From: Pseudoalteromonas marina
GTDB lineage: Bacteria; Pseudomonadota; Gammaproteobacteria; Enterobacterales; Alteromonadaceae
Direction: 5' to 3'
DNA: 64,000 nucleotides
NCBI RefSeq assembly: GCF_000238335.3
Contig: NZ_AHCB03000010.1
Coordinates: forward strand, 143,553 to 207,552
Shown piece after piece: positions 18,546 through 26,611 of the stretch (the stretch's first letter is position 1; every line of letters begins with the position of its first letter). The notes beneath the pieces are model-generated. The model searched no databases. It saw nothing but the letters and a program-made list of their open reading frames with translations, and had not been told where the DNA came from. The position numbers and the translations under genes were made by a program.

Positions 18546-19662
18546 TAAATAATATTAATAGCCACCAAATAGGTGGCTTTTTAAGTCGTAGCCATGCAAA
18601 AGCTACAACAACTAACCCAATATGTAACCAGCTGTGCACTGCCGATGTCCAAATAGGTGAGTATAAAGCTGCGGCCAAAAAGCCCACAACGGCGGCATTA
18701 AGTGCGGCAATTGAACTAGCAAAACGCGGTTTATTAGCCAAGTTAAGCCAGCTTTTTTGTAATGCTAACATCAATAAAAAGCCGGGCGCAAAAATTAATA
18801 ACGTGGCAACCAGTGCGCCAAATAAAGGCTGCGCAGTATTAAGTTGTGCACCTAAATAAGTAGCAATAGTAAACATAGGGCCAGGTATTGCTTGAGCGCT
18901 GGCATAGGCACTTAAAAATTGATCGTCACTTAACGCAGGTACACCTGCTTGCAATACGGGTAATACAACGTGCCCACCACCAAACACCATAGCGCCTGCT
19001 TGGTAAAAAGGAGCAAATAATGCAAATTCTTTTCCAAGCGGGGCAAAGCTAATTGCCAGTAACAATGCAAATAAGCTCAGCGCAACCCAGTTAATATTAC
19101 TTTTTGTATTGGTGTTAGTATTTTGATTTTCCTCTCCTAATTTTAGTAAAGGCCATATAGCACCAACAGTTGCAGCAATAACTAAAACTGCAATTTGCGT
19201 GCTTAACACCGGGAGTAGTACAAGCGCTAAGGTGCTTAATACGGCAAGTAACTTAAGCACCGCACTTGTACAAAAGCTTTTAGCCATAGACAGTGTGGCG
19301 TCGGCTACAATAACCACGGCAAATAGTTTCAAACCCGCAATAATGGCATAGTAAATGGCATCAAATTGGTGTGCACTAACAGCCAATATCACCATAATTA
19401 AAAAAGATGGCAGCGTAAAACCAACAAACGCGGTAATACCACCTAATATCCCTGCGCGTTCAACGCCAATAGCAAAGCTTACTTGGCTCGAACCAGGCCC
19501 CGGCAATGCTTGGCTTAAACTAATTAATTGCGCGTAGCGTGTGTTGGTGATCCAATTTAGTGTATCTACAAAGTGGCGCTTAAAATAGCCTAAGTGTGCC
19601 GCTGGACCACCAAAGCTCATGCAGCCAAGTAAAAAAAACTGTCTAAAAATAGCAATTAGCAT
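18508..19662 (-). CDS. chrA: Chromate-type ion transporter (ChrA, CHR family, two-domain)
   Basis: A bidomain CHR transporter of the inner membrane. The first half has CMSFGGPAAHLGYF and the second the matching VFGGGHVVLPVL, with about ten hydrophobic helices. I start at ATG 19662 because AAGGAT lies 9 bases before it; ATG 19689 is a possible longer start, and the TTG at 19731 is unlikely. The family exports chromate, but many members have untested substrates, so chromate is only the family label. The 3' end runs 38 bases into the convergent MscS gene, and the terminator of that gene lies inside its last codons. Confidence in family is high, in substrate low. Confidence 0.88.
   Translation of the reverse strand: MLIAIFRQFFLLGCMSFGGPAAHLGYFKRHFVDTLNWITNTRYAQLISLSQALPGPGSSQVSFAIGVERAGILGGITAFVGFTLPSFLIMVILAVSAHQFDAIYYAIIAGLKLFAVVIVADATLSMAKSFCTSAVLKLLAVLSTLALVLLPVLSTQIAVLVIAATVGAIWPLLKLGEENQNTNTNTKSNINWVALSLFALLLAISFAPLGKEFALFAPFYQAGAMVFGGGHVVLPVLQAGVPALSDDQFLSAYASAQAIPGPMFTIATYLGAQLNTAQPLFGALVATLLIFAPGFLLMLALQKSWLNLANKPRFASSIAALNAAVVGFLAAALYSPIWTSAVHSWLHIGLVVVAFAWLRLKKPPIWWLLILFISVGLAQHYWAL
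18560..18582 (+). terminator. Terminator of the acyltransferase-MscS operon, inside chrA
   Basis: AGCCACC and GGTGGCT form a 7-base stem with an AAATA loop, followed by TTTTT on the plus strand. It starts 15 bases after the MscS stop codon but lies within the coding sequence for the ChrA C-terminus (KKPPIWWLL). Confidence 0.7.
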
Positions 19663-19840
19663 TGCGCTTTTATCCTTTTTTGAATTCATTAAATTGTCAC
19701 AAAGGAATGTGACATATTTATTAAAACTCAATTTTGTAGGGTTAATAACAAAATTATAAGGCGATTGTTACGCACTTCATAGTTTGTTCATACAGGTAAT
19801 TACATACTGTTGCTAAATTCTAAATGAATAGGACATCATC

Positions 19841-20473
19841 ATGACATTATCAAAATCACTTTTAAGCGTTACAGTGGTAGCCGTATTACTTTCAGGTTGC
19901 GAAATGAATAACACCGGCAAAGGCGCAGCAATTGGTGCAGCTGCTGGTGGCGTGTTAGGTAAAGCAACGGGTAACCACAAAGACAAGCGTATATTTATTG
20001 GTGCTGCTATTGGTGCATTAGCAGGTGCAGCTGTAGGTGACTACATGGATAAGCAAGAAGAAGCGTTTCGTGATGAACTAGCAGGTTCGGGTGTTGAGGT
20101 GGTACGCGAAGGTGATAACTTACGCTTGGTTATGCCCTCTAATATTACGTTTGCAACCGACCAATCATACATTTCAACAGGGTTTAACGATACCCTAAAC
20201 GCCATTGCTAAAGTTATGAACAAGTATGAGAAAACCTACCTAAGCGTAGAAGGGCATACAGATAGCACAGGCCAAGATAGCTACAACATGAACTTATCGC
20301 GCGAACGTGCTCAAAGTGTAAAGGCTTACTTAGCTAACCAAGATATTATGGCAGCGCGTATTAGCACTAGCGGCTTTGGTGAAACACGCCCAATTGCCAC
20401 TAACGATACTGCAAATGGCCGTGCTCAAAACCGCCGTGTAGAAATTCAAATAGTGCCAAACACAGAGGGTTAA
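19841..20473 (+). CDS. OmpA-family lipoprotein (YiaD-like)
   Basis: A lipoprotein with lipobox LLSGC (Cys at about 20) after a short signal peptide. A Gly/Ala-rich segment (about 28-68, with GAAIGAAAGG and IGAAIGALAGAAVG) resembles glycine-zipper repeats. The C-terminal OmpA domain (about 95-205) has the peptidoglycan-binding signature EGHTDSTGQDSYNMNLSRER, then NRRVEIQIVP. It should sit in the outer membrane and hold peptidoglycan through the OmpA domain, as E. coli YiaD does. It overlaps the convergent ABC exporter gene by four bases at the stop codons. Confidence 0.9.
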   Translation: MTLSKSLLSVTVVAVLLSGCEMNNTGKGAAIGAAAGGVLGKATGNHKDKRIFIGAAIGALAGAAVGDYMDKQEEAFRDELAGSGVEVVREGDNLRLVMPSNITFATDQSYISTGFNDTLNAIAKVMNKYEKTYLSVEGHTDSTGQDSYNMNLSRERAQSVKAYLANQDIMAARISTSGFGETRPIATNDTANGRAQNRRVEIQIVPNTEG

Positions 20474-22248
20474 TCCTTATTAAACTGTAATTCACACAGC
20501 TTTTGATACAACGGGTTACTTGCGACTAATTCTTGGTGAGTGCCCGTTGCAATAATTTCTCCATTCTCCATAACTACAATCATATCTGCATGGATAACTG
20601 TTGCTAGCCTATGCGCAATTATAAGCGTGGTTCTATTTTGCATTAAGTGCTCAAGCGCGGCTTGAACGTGGTGCTCGCTTTGCGCATCAAGTGCGCTGGT
20701 AGCTTCATCAAGAAGGAGTATTTCTGGGTCTTTTAAAATAGCCCTAGCAAGTACAATACGCTGCTTTTGCCCACCGGATAACCTAACGCCTTGCTCGCCT
20801 AAAAAGCTGTTGTAACCTTGTGGTAATTGTTTAATAAATTCATCGGCATGAGCATGTTTTGCAGCAGCGTATACTTGTTCATCAGTGGCGTTTGGATTGC
20901 CGTAACGAATGTTATGCATTACATCTGAGCTAAATAAAATAGGGTTTTGTGCCACCATGCCCATTTTATCGCGCAGAGTGTTTAAAGAGAGCGACTTAAT
21001 ATCAATATCGTGAAATTTTATTGCGCCACTAGCTGGGTCGTAAAAGCGCTGTAGTAGCTCAAATAAGGTTGTTTTACCTGCGCCAGATGGGCCAACAATA
21101 GCGACTGTTTGACCTTGCGAAATGCTTAAGCTTATTTTGTTAAGTGCACTGACATCCGGGCGAGAGGGATAATTAAAGCTGATATTTTCAAGCGAGATTG
21201 CAGGTAAACTTGCGTTATTTTGTAGCTGAGCGTCTTGCGGGTTTTCAGGATTTTCAATTTCACTTTTTACCGCAAGTAATTCAAGTAAGCGGGCGGCTGC
21301 GCCTGCCGCTCTTTGCAATTCGCCGTACACTTCTGCAACCGTTGCCACCGACATTGCCACCATAATAGCGTAAAACACAAACGCACCCAGTTCACCCCCG
21401 GTCATAGTGCCTGCCAGTACATCACTGCCGCCAACCCACAGCATTGCGCTGATGGCACTAAAGGTTAAAAATATTACAGCGGCAATTAAAAACGAGCGCT
21501 GTTTAATGCGGCTTTTGGCAACGTTAAAGGCTTTTTCGGTTTCAAGTGCAAAAGCATGTTGCTCTTGTGTTTCGTGGCTATAGCTTTGTACCACTTTAAT
21601 ATTTTGAATGATCTCGCCGGCATAGGTGCTTATATCGGCAATGGCGTCTTGACTCGAGCTTGCAAGTTTACGCACCTTTTTGCCAAATACCATCATCGGC
21701 ACTAATACCAGCGGCACACACGCAACCACTACGAGCGTAAGCTTTAAGTTGGTAATTAATAACATTACCAAACCGCCAACCAGCATTAATGCGCTACGCA
21801 GCGCCATAGAAAACGATGAGCCAATAATTGATTGCAGCAAAGTGGTGTCGGTTGTTAAACGCGACATAAGCTCGCCACTGCGGTTTTCTTCAAAGTAGCT
21901 TGGGTGCAAAGTAACAATGCGATTAAACACGGCTTTACGAATATCGTTACTGACTCGCTCGCCAATCCACGACATTAGATAAAAGCGGCTAAAGGTGCCT
22001 ACAGCCAATAAGCTAATTAAACCAATAAGTACCAATACAGCTTGTTGAAGTTGCGCTTGAGAGCCCGCAATGAAGCCATGATCTATAACAAACTTAACCC
22101 CTTGGCCTAACGATAAATTAACGCCAGCCGTTACTAATAAAGCGCCAAGGGCTGCTATAACCATCCATTTATAGGGTTTTATAAATGCAAAAATAGGCAA
22201 TAAACTGCTAAAGGCAGCTTTTTCGGTTGCGGGGATACTGTTTGGCAT
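20470..22248 (-). CDS. ABC exporter, fused membrane and ATPase domains (MsbA-like)
   Basis: A 592-residue half-transporter. Residues about 20-310 are a type-I exporter membrane domain with six helices, and 345-590 the ATPase. Visible motifs are Walker A GPSGAGKTTL, Q-loop VAQNPILF, signature LSGGQKQR, Walker B ILLLDEATSALD and the H-loop in IIAHRLATV. It would act as a homodimer pumping a lipid or hydrophobic compound outward. True MsbA is usually linked to lpxK, which is not here, so this is more likely an MsbA paralogue of the multidrug or lipid exporter type. Confidence 0.9.
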   Translation of the reverse strand: MPNSIPATEKAAFSSLLPIFAFIKPYKWMVIAALGALLVTAGVNLSLGQGVKFVIDHGFIAGSQAQLQQAVLVLIGLISLLAVGTFSRFYLMSWIGERVSNDIRKAVFNRIVTLHPSYFEENRSGELMSRLTTDTTLLQSIIGSSFSMALRSALMLVGGLVMLLITNLKLTLVVVACVPLVLVPMMVFGKKVRKLASSSQDAIADISTYAGEIIQNIKVVQSYSHETQEQHAFALETEKAFNVAKSRIKQRSFLIAAVIFLTFSAISAMLWVGGSDVLAGTMTGGELGAFVFYAIMVAMSVATVAEVYGELQRAAGAAARLLELLAVKSEIENPENPQDAQLQNNASLPAISLENISFNYPSRPDVSALNKISLSISQGQTVAIVGPSGAGKTTLFELLQRFYDPASGAIKFHDIDIKSLSLNTLRDKMGMVAQNPILFSSDVMHNIRYGNPNATDEQVYAAAKHAHADEFIKQLPQGYNSFLGEQGVRLSGGQKQRIVLARAILKDPEILLLDEATSALDAQSEHHVQAALEHLMQNRTTLIIAHRLATVIHADMIVVMENGEIIATGTHQELVASNPLYQKLCELQFNKD

Positions 22249-22336
22249 AGTGGATTCTTTTTATAAGTTGAGGTATAGATATGGCATCATTGGATTAAAA
22301 ATCAATAGCTTTAAAAATCATCAATAAGGAATCGTT

Positions 22337-22735
22337 ATGACAAGCAACATAGTAACAGGCCAATTTACGGTGGCATTAGCCCCACTAGATGGCTATGCCA
22401 AAGGGCAAAACGGTATTAATTTAGGGCGTATGTCCATTGATAAAACATTTAAAGGCAAGCTCAATGCTTCTAGCCAAGGCGAAATGTTAAGCGCTATGAC
22501 ACCTGTGCAAGGCAGTGCTGGTTATGTAGCAATAGAGCAAGTAATAGGCGAACTTGAAGGCAAAAAAGGCAGTTTTGTATTACAGCATTTTGGCACTATG
22601 GATAAAGGCCAAGACAGCCTAATTTTAAATGTAATTCCCGACTCAGGCACTGATGAGCTAGAAGGGTTAACGGGCAGTATGAAAATACGTATTGAAAACG
22701 GTGTACATCACTACGATTTTCAATACACGTTATAA
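22337..22735 (+). CDS. DUF3224 family protein
   Basis: A 132-residue cytoplasmic protein with no signal peptide. The core MSIDKTFKGKLNASSQGEML, then GSAGYVAIEQVIGEL and SFVLQHFGTM, matches the DUF3224 family as I remember it, a small beta-barrel fold related to allene-oxide-cyclase-like proteins. No function is known. AAGGA stands before ATG. It is followed at 17 bases by a 60-residue gene and then a LysE-type exporter, which looks like one transcript. Confidence 0.8.
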   Translation: MTSNIVTGQFTVALAPLDGYAKGQNGINLGRMSIDKTFKGKLNASSQGEMLSAMTPVQGSAGYVAIEQVIGELEGKKGSFVLQHFGTMDKGQDSLILNVIPDSGTDELEGLTGSMKIRIENGVHHYDFQYTL

Positions 22736-22752
22736 GATACACAGGGATTTAA

Positions 22753-22935
22753 ATGCAAAAAGTAATCGAATTTAGAAAGACCCGCTTTATGGGTGGGGTA
22801 AATATAGCGGCGCTGAATGATCGCATACAGGAATTAAACCAAGATGGCTGGAAAGTAATTAGCGCAGTGCCAATAACCGGTTTTTATGGGCAAGTGCATG
22901 GTTATACATTATTTATTGAAATTGACGAGCTGTAA
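22753..22935 (+). CDS. Small protein, DUF4177-like
   Basis: A 60-residue protein with an AGGGA ribosome site. The pattern ALNDRIQELNQDGWKVISA with a terminal beta strand resembles DUF4177 proteins, which share a short L-N-x-x-G-W-x-V motif. The stop codon is immediately followed by the ATG of the LysE-type gene, so the two are co-transcribed. No function can be assigned. Confidence 0.65.
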   Translation: MQKVIEFRKTRFMGGVNIAALNDRIQELNQDGWKVISAVPITGFYGQVHGYTLFIEIDEL

Positions 22936-23553
22936 ATGACTCTTTCTATGTGGTTAGGCCTAGTGGCTATTTGTATGATGGGCGCAATGTCGCCGGGTCC
23001 AAGCCTTGCGGTTGTATTAAAGCATTCGCTCAACGGCAGCATGAAAAACGGCATGCTAGCGGCGCTAAGTCATGGTATTGGAGTGGGACTATATGCGGGA
23101 GCCTCATTACTTGGCTTGGGCGCGTTAATGCTGCAGTTTCCTACTGTGTATCAGGTGTTAGTGTATTTAGGCGCTGCGTATTTAGCTTACCTAGGAATTA
23201 AAATTTTATTGTCTAAACCCAATAATGATGAACTTAAAATACAAAATAGCGAAGTGAGTAGCATTAAAGCGTTGCAAGATGGGTTTGCCATTGCCTTTTT
23301 AAACCCCAAACTTGCTATTTTCTTTTTAGCCTTGTTTTCACAGTTTATTGATCCAGAAAATCTTACCCTAAGCATTGCAATGGTGATGTGTTTAACTGTA
23401 TTTGTAATTGATACCGGTTGGTACTTACTTGTTGCCGCCCTAACAGAGTTTTCTAAAAACCGTTTTGGGTTTACTAAACACAATCCATTGTTAGACAAAG
23501 TACTGGGTTTTATATTTGTTGCCTTAGCCATTAGGGTGGTAGTGAGTATTTAA
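22936..23553 (+). CDS. LysE/RhtB-family amino acid exporter
   Basis: A 205-residue inner membrane protein with about six helices. The N-terminal signature GAMSPGPSLAVVLKHSL and the later FLNPKLAIFFLALFSQF are typical of LysE/RhtB translocators, which export amino acids or derivatives by proton exchange. It begins directly after the stop of the 60-residue gene. The substrate cannot be read from the sequence; homoserine/threonine-type export is a family default only. Confidence 0.88.
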   Translation: MTLSMWLGLVAICMMGAMSPGPSLAVVLKHSLNGSMKNGMLAALSHGIGVGLYAGASLLGLGALMLQFPTVYQVLVYLGAAYLAYLGIKILLSKPNNDELKIQNSEVSSIKALQDGFAIAFLNPKLAIFFLALFSQFIDPENLTLSIAMVMCLTVFVIDTGWYLLVAALTEFSKNRFGFTKHNPLLDKVLGFIFVALAIRVVVSI

Positions 23554-23606
23554 GCTATTGCTAGCTAAATTGCTCAAAATAGCTACAGCCTAAGCAGGCT
23601 ATACTG

Positions 23607-23619
23607 CATACGTATTCAT
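23607..23619. promoter_or_regulatory. Shared motif CATACGTATTCAT upstream of TonB receptor gene
   Basis: Identical over 13 bases to 8807-8819 before the GH97 gene. It lies 91 bases before the ATG of the receptor, a plausible operator position. The palindromic core ATACGTAT with central CG fits a LacI-family site. Its presence at both loci ties the GH97, receptor and pullulanase genes into one inferred regulon. Confidence 0.5.
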
Positions 23620-23709
23620 CACAAAATATTCACCTTTTGGTTACAATTTGTTGGTTGTGTTTTTACTGCACTGACACACCACACAAAAAAATAACCAAAA
23701 GGCACACAC

Positions 23710-26589
23710 ATGCAAAAGTTTAAATTAAATGCGCTCATGCTGGCATTATTTGCCGCCAATAGTGCTATTGCAGCTACTGAAGAACTACCTGAAGAGACGA
23801 GCAAAACCGCTCAAGTTCAAACCGATGTAGAAGTGATTGAAGTGCGCGGCTTTAGTCGCAGCTTAATTCAATCGCTTAACCAAAAGCGATTTAGCGATAC
23901 GGTGTCAGAACAAATTTCTGCTGATGACCTAGGCGCATTGCCTGATATTTCAATGGCCGATGCACTGACTCGTTTACCAGGTATTTCAGCTGTGCGCACT
24001 GGCGGGCAGGCTGCACAAATTAATATACGCGGGCTGTCGGGCGGCTTTGTATTTTCAACACTTAACGGTCGTGAGCAGGTATCTACAAGTGGTAGCCGCA
24101 GTATTGAGTTTGACCAATACCCATCAGAATTAATTAGCTCTGCGGCGGTATATAAATCGCCAAAGGCATCGCTTATAGAAGGTGGTGTGGCAGGTACGGT
24201 AGAGCTTGAAACAGCCAGCCCACTTAATAATGATCAAACGCATAAATTTGTAGCTAATGTGCGCGGTATGTATAACGACCGTGCATCTGAGGTATCGGAT
24301 GCCACTGAGTTTGGTGACCGAATTAGCTTTTCGTATCAAGGCAAATACCTAGACGATACATTAGGTGTAGCACTGGGGTTTGCGCGTTTATTTCAGCCAA
24401 GTGTAGCAACACAGTTTATTGGCCTTGCATACAACGATAGAAAAGATGTTGATGGCGTACCAAACGACACAAATGGCCCCATAGATAGCCCAGAAAGTGA
24501 ATACATTAGCGAGGGCTTTGAGCTACAGCATTTAGGCGGTGAAGAAACCCGTAATGGCTATTTGGCTGCCATAGAGTGGGCACCGGTAGATAATTTTAAA
24601 TTAAAAGGTGATGCGTTTTTATCGCGCTTTGATAAAGAGTCATTTGCCCGCGGTTTTAGGGTTAAGTTAGGCGGCCCATCTGCAGCATACGCAAATGCGC
24701 AACTTGATGGCAATGCTGTAATTGGTGCTGCGGTTAATCGTACTTCACAAAGTTATACCCGTGTTGAAATAGTGAATGACGACAACCAAGATTTTGACGA
24801 AGTAGACAGCTTTGGCGTTAATGCCGATTGGCAAGTAACCGATAGACTAAATGTTAATGCTGATGTAGCGCTTTCTCGCGCAAAAAGTAATTTTAGAAAC
24901 GGTTTGTTGTGGAGCTTAGTAGCTGAAGATGCCAATGCAGAAACGCCAGTATTTGATAACAACGTTGCAATTAACTATCAGTTAAATGGGTTAAATTTAC
25001 CTGACGTTGGGTTTAATCAGGCGGCCGCCTTTAGCGATATAGACCGAGTAATGGTCAGTAAATATGGTATTTACCCTGATCAAACAGAAGATGAAGTAAC
25101 GGCATTTAGACTCGATTTTAAATACGAGCTAGAAAGCGATATTTTTAGCTCAGTAGAATTTGGTGCACGCTATTCAGATAGAGAATACAGCCGAAAGCGC
25201 TCGGTATTTGAGTACGGTAACGACGGGGCATTTTCAACAACGCAGCCCCCTTTGCGTTTAACCGACGATATGGCATCAGTGGTTGATTGGCAAGGCGACT
25301 TTAGTTATTTCCCATCGTATTTAGCCATTGATTTAGATAAAGCACTTAATGCATGGTTTCCAGATGGCACGCCAGAACCCGTTCAAACATGGGGCAATGC
25401 CGATGGTGTAGACGATGCGCAAGGTTACACAACGAACTATTCGTGGTCAGTGTTACAAAGCGGCTCGGTGTTTGAAGATGTGCTAGCCGCGTACGTTATG
25501 GTAAACATTAACACGCAAATTGCCGGCCTTGACCTATCAGGTAATGTGGGGGTGCGCCGTATTGAAACCGACCAATCAGCAACCGTACTTGAAAACGTAG
25601 CAGGCGATGCGCGCTTAGGTGCGCAAAATATTGTTGATGAGAATGGCATTGTAAATGACTTATACGCGCCTAATGTATTAGGCACTAAATATACAGATTA
25701 CCTGCCTTCGCTAAATTTAAACCTGCAACTTAACGACAACTCGCTAGTTCGTTTTGCTGCGGCTAAAGTTATGTCGCGTGCGCCAATTAACCGCTTAGCG
25801 GGCGATGCCAGCGCAAACGTAAGTGACGATGGTGTTATTAACGGTTCAAGTAACAACAACCCATTTTTAAAACCCTTTTATGCCGACCAGTACGACTTAT
25901 CTTACGAATATTATTTTGAAGAAGGTAACGGTACTGTCGCTGCGGCGTTATTTTATAAAAATATAGACTCGTTTGTTGAAACGCTATCGATTGAGAACTT
26001 CGACTTTAAAGGTAATGGTTTTAATGTCCCTGACTCTATAGAAGATCCAGTCAGTGGTGAGCAAGTTGCTACAACAAACGGTATTTACACCACAGCAGTT
26101 AATAATGGCGAAGGTGGCTACATTAGAGGGCTAGAGCTTGCCTATACGCAAGTGTTTACCTTTTTACCAGAGCCATTTAATGGCTTAGGCGCTAATGCAA
26201 GTTACTCATACACCGAAAGTGAAATTGAATCGATAACCAGTTTAGGGGGCGATACTCTCGTTCAATCTTTACCTGGGTTATCTAATAATGTGCTTAATGC
26301 TACGTTATTTTATGCTTTAGACGATTTTGAAACCCGCCTTAATGTACGTTACCGCGATGAGTTTGTATCAGAGCAGGTTGCCATTAACGAACAAGTGGTT
26401 AATTTTGATGCTGAAACAGTCATCGATTTTCAAACGTCTTATCGCTTTAGCGATTCACTCACCATGCTTTTGCAAGTTAATAACTTAACCGATGAACCAA
26501 CCCAAAGTTACTTTGGCTCAGAGCAGCGAACAGGGACTACTCAGTACTTTGGTCGTCAGTTTTATCTTGGTTTTACATACAGTCATTAA
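23710..26589 (+). CDS. TonB-dependent receptor, probably for malto-oligosaccharides
   Basis: A 959-residue outer membrane receptor. The signal peptide ends near SAIAA. A TonB-box-like segment IEVRG (about 44-48) precedes the plug (about 50-170, with DALTRLPGISAVR and INIRGLSGGFVFSTLNGRE). The barrel ends with FYLGFTYSH. The plug starts FSRSLIQSLNQKR, the form seen in carbohydrate-type receptors of Alteromonadales and Xanthomonadales. The pullulanase lipoprotein follows within 22 bases in the same direction, and a motif shared with the GH97 gene lies upstream. I infer uptake of alpha-glucan fragments such as maltodextrins; family confidence is high, substrate moderate. Confidence 0.92.
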   Translation: MQKFKLNALMLALFAANSAIAATEELPEETSKTAQVQTDVEVIEVRGFSRSLIQSLNQKRFSDTVSEQISADDLGALPDISMADALTRLPGISAVRTGGQAAQINIRGLSGGFVFSTLNGREQVSTSGSRSIEFDQYPSELISSAAVYKSPKASLIEGGVAGTVELETASPLNNDQTHKFVANVRGMYNDRASEVSDATEFGDRISFSYQGKYLDDTLGVALGFARLFQPSVATQFIGLAYNDRKDVDGVPNDTNGPIDSPESEYISEGFELQHLGGEETRNGYLAAIEWAPVDNFKLKGDAFLSRFDKESFARGFRVKLGGPSAAYANAQLDGNAVIGAAVNRTSQSYTRVEIVNDDNQDFDEVDSFGVNADWQVTDRLNVNADVALSRAKSNFRNGLLWSLVAEDANAETPVFDNNVAINYQLNGLNLPDVGFNQAAAFSDIDRVMVSKYGIYPDQTEDEVTAFRLDFKYELESDIFSSVEFGARYSDREYSRKRSVFEYGNDGAFSTTQPPLRLTDDMASVVDWQGDFSYFPSYLAIDLDKALNAWFPDGTPEPVQTWGNADGVDDAQGYTTNYSWSVLQSGSVFEDVLAAYVMVNINTQIAGLDLSGNVGVRRIETDQSATVLENVAGDARLGAQNIVDENGIVNDLYAPNVLGTKYTDYLPSLNLNLQLNDNSLVRFAAAKVMSRAPINRLAGDASANVSDDGVINGSSNNNPFLKPFYADQYDLSYEYYFEEGNGTVAAALFYKNIDSFVETLSIENFDFKGNGFNVPDSIEDPVSGEQVATTNGIYTTAVNNGEGGYIRGLELAYTQVFTFLPEPFNGLGANASYSYTESEIESITSLGGDTLVQSLPGLSNNVLNATLFYALDDFETRLNVRYRDEFVSEQVAINEQVVNFDAETVIDFQTSYRFSDSLTMLLQVNNLTDEPTQSYFGSEQRTGTTQYFGRQFYLGFTYSH

Positions 26590-26611
26590 TTAGCAAACGG
26601 AGCGTTTAAAA

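Noticed and set aside
20470..22248. Calling this gene msbA
   Set aside because: The fold and motifs fit, but lpxK is not adjacent and many MsbA-like exporters exist, so the symbol is not justified.
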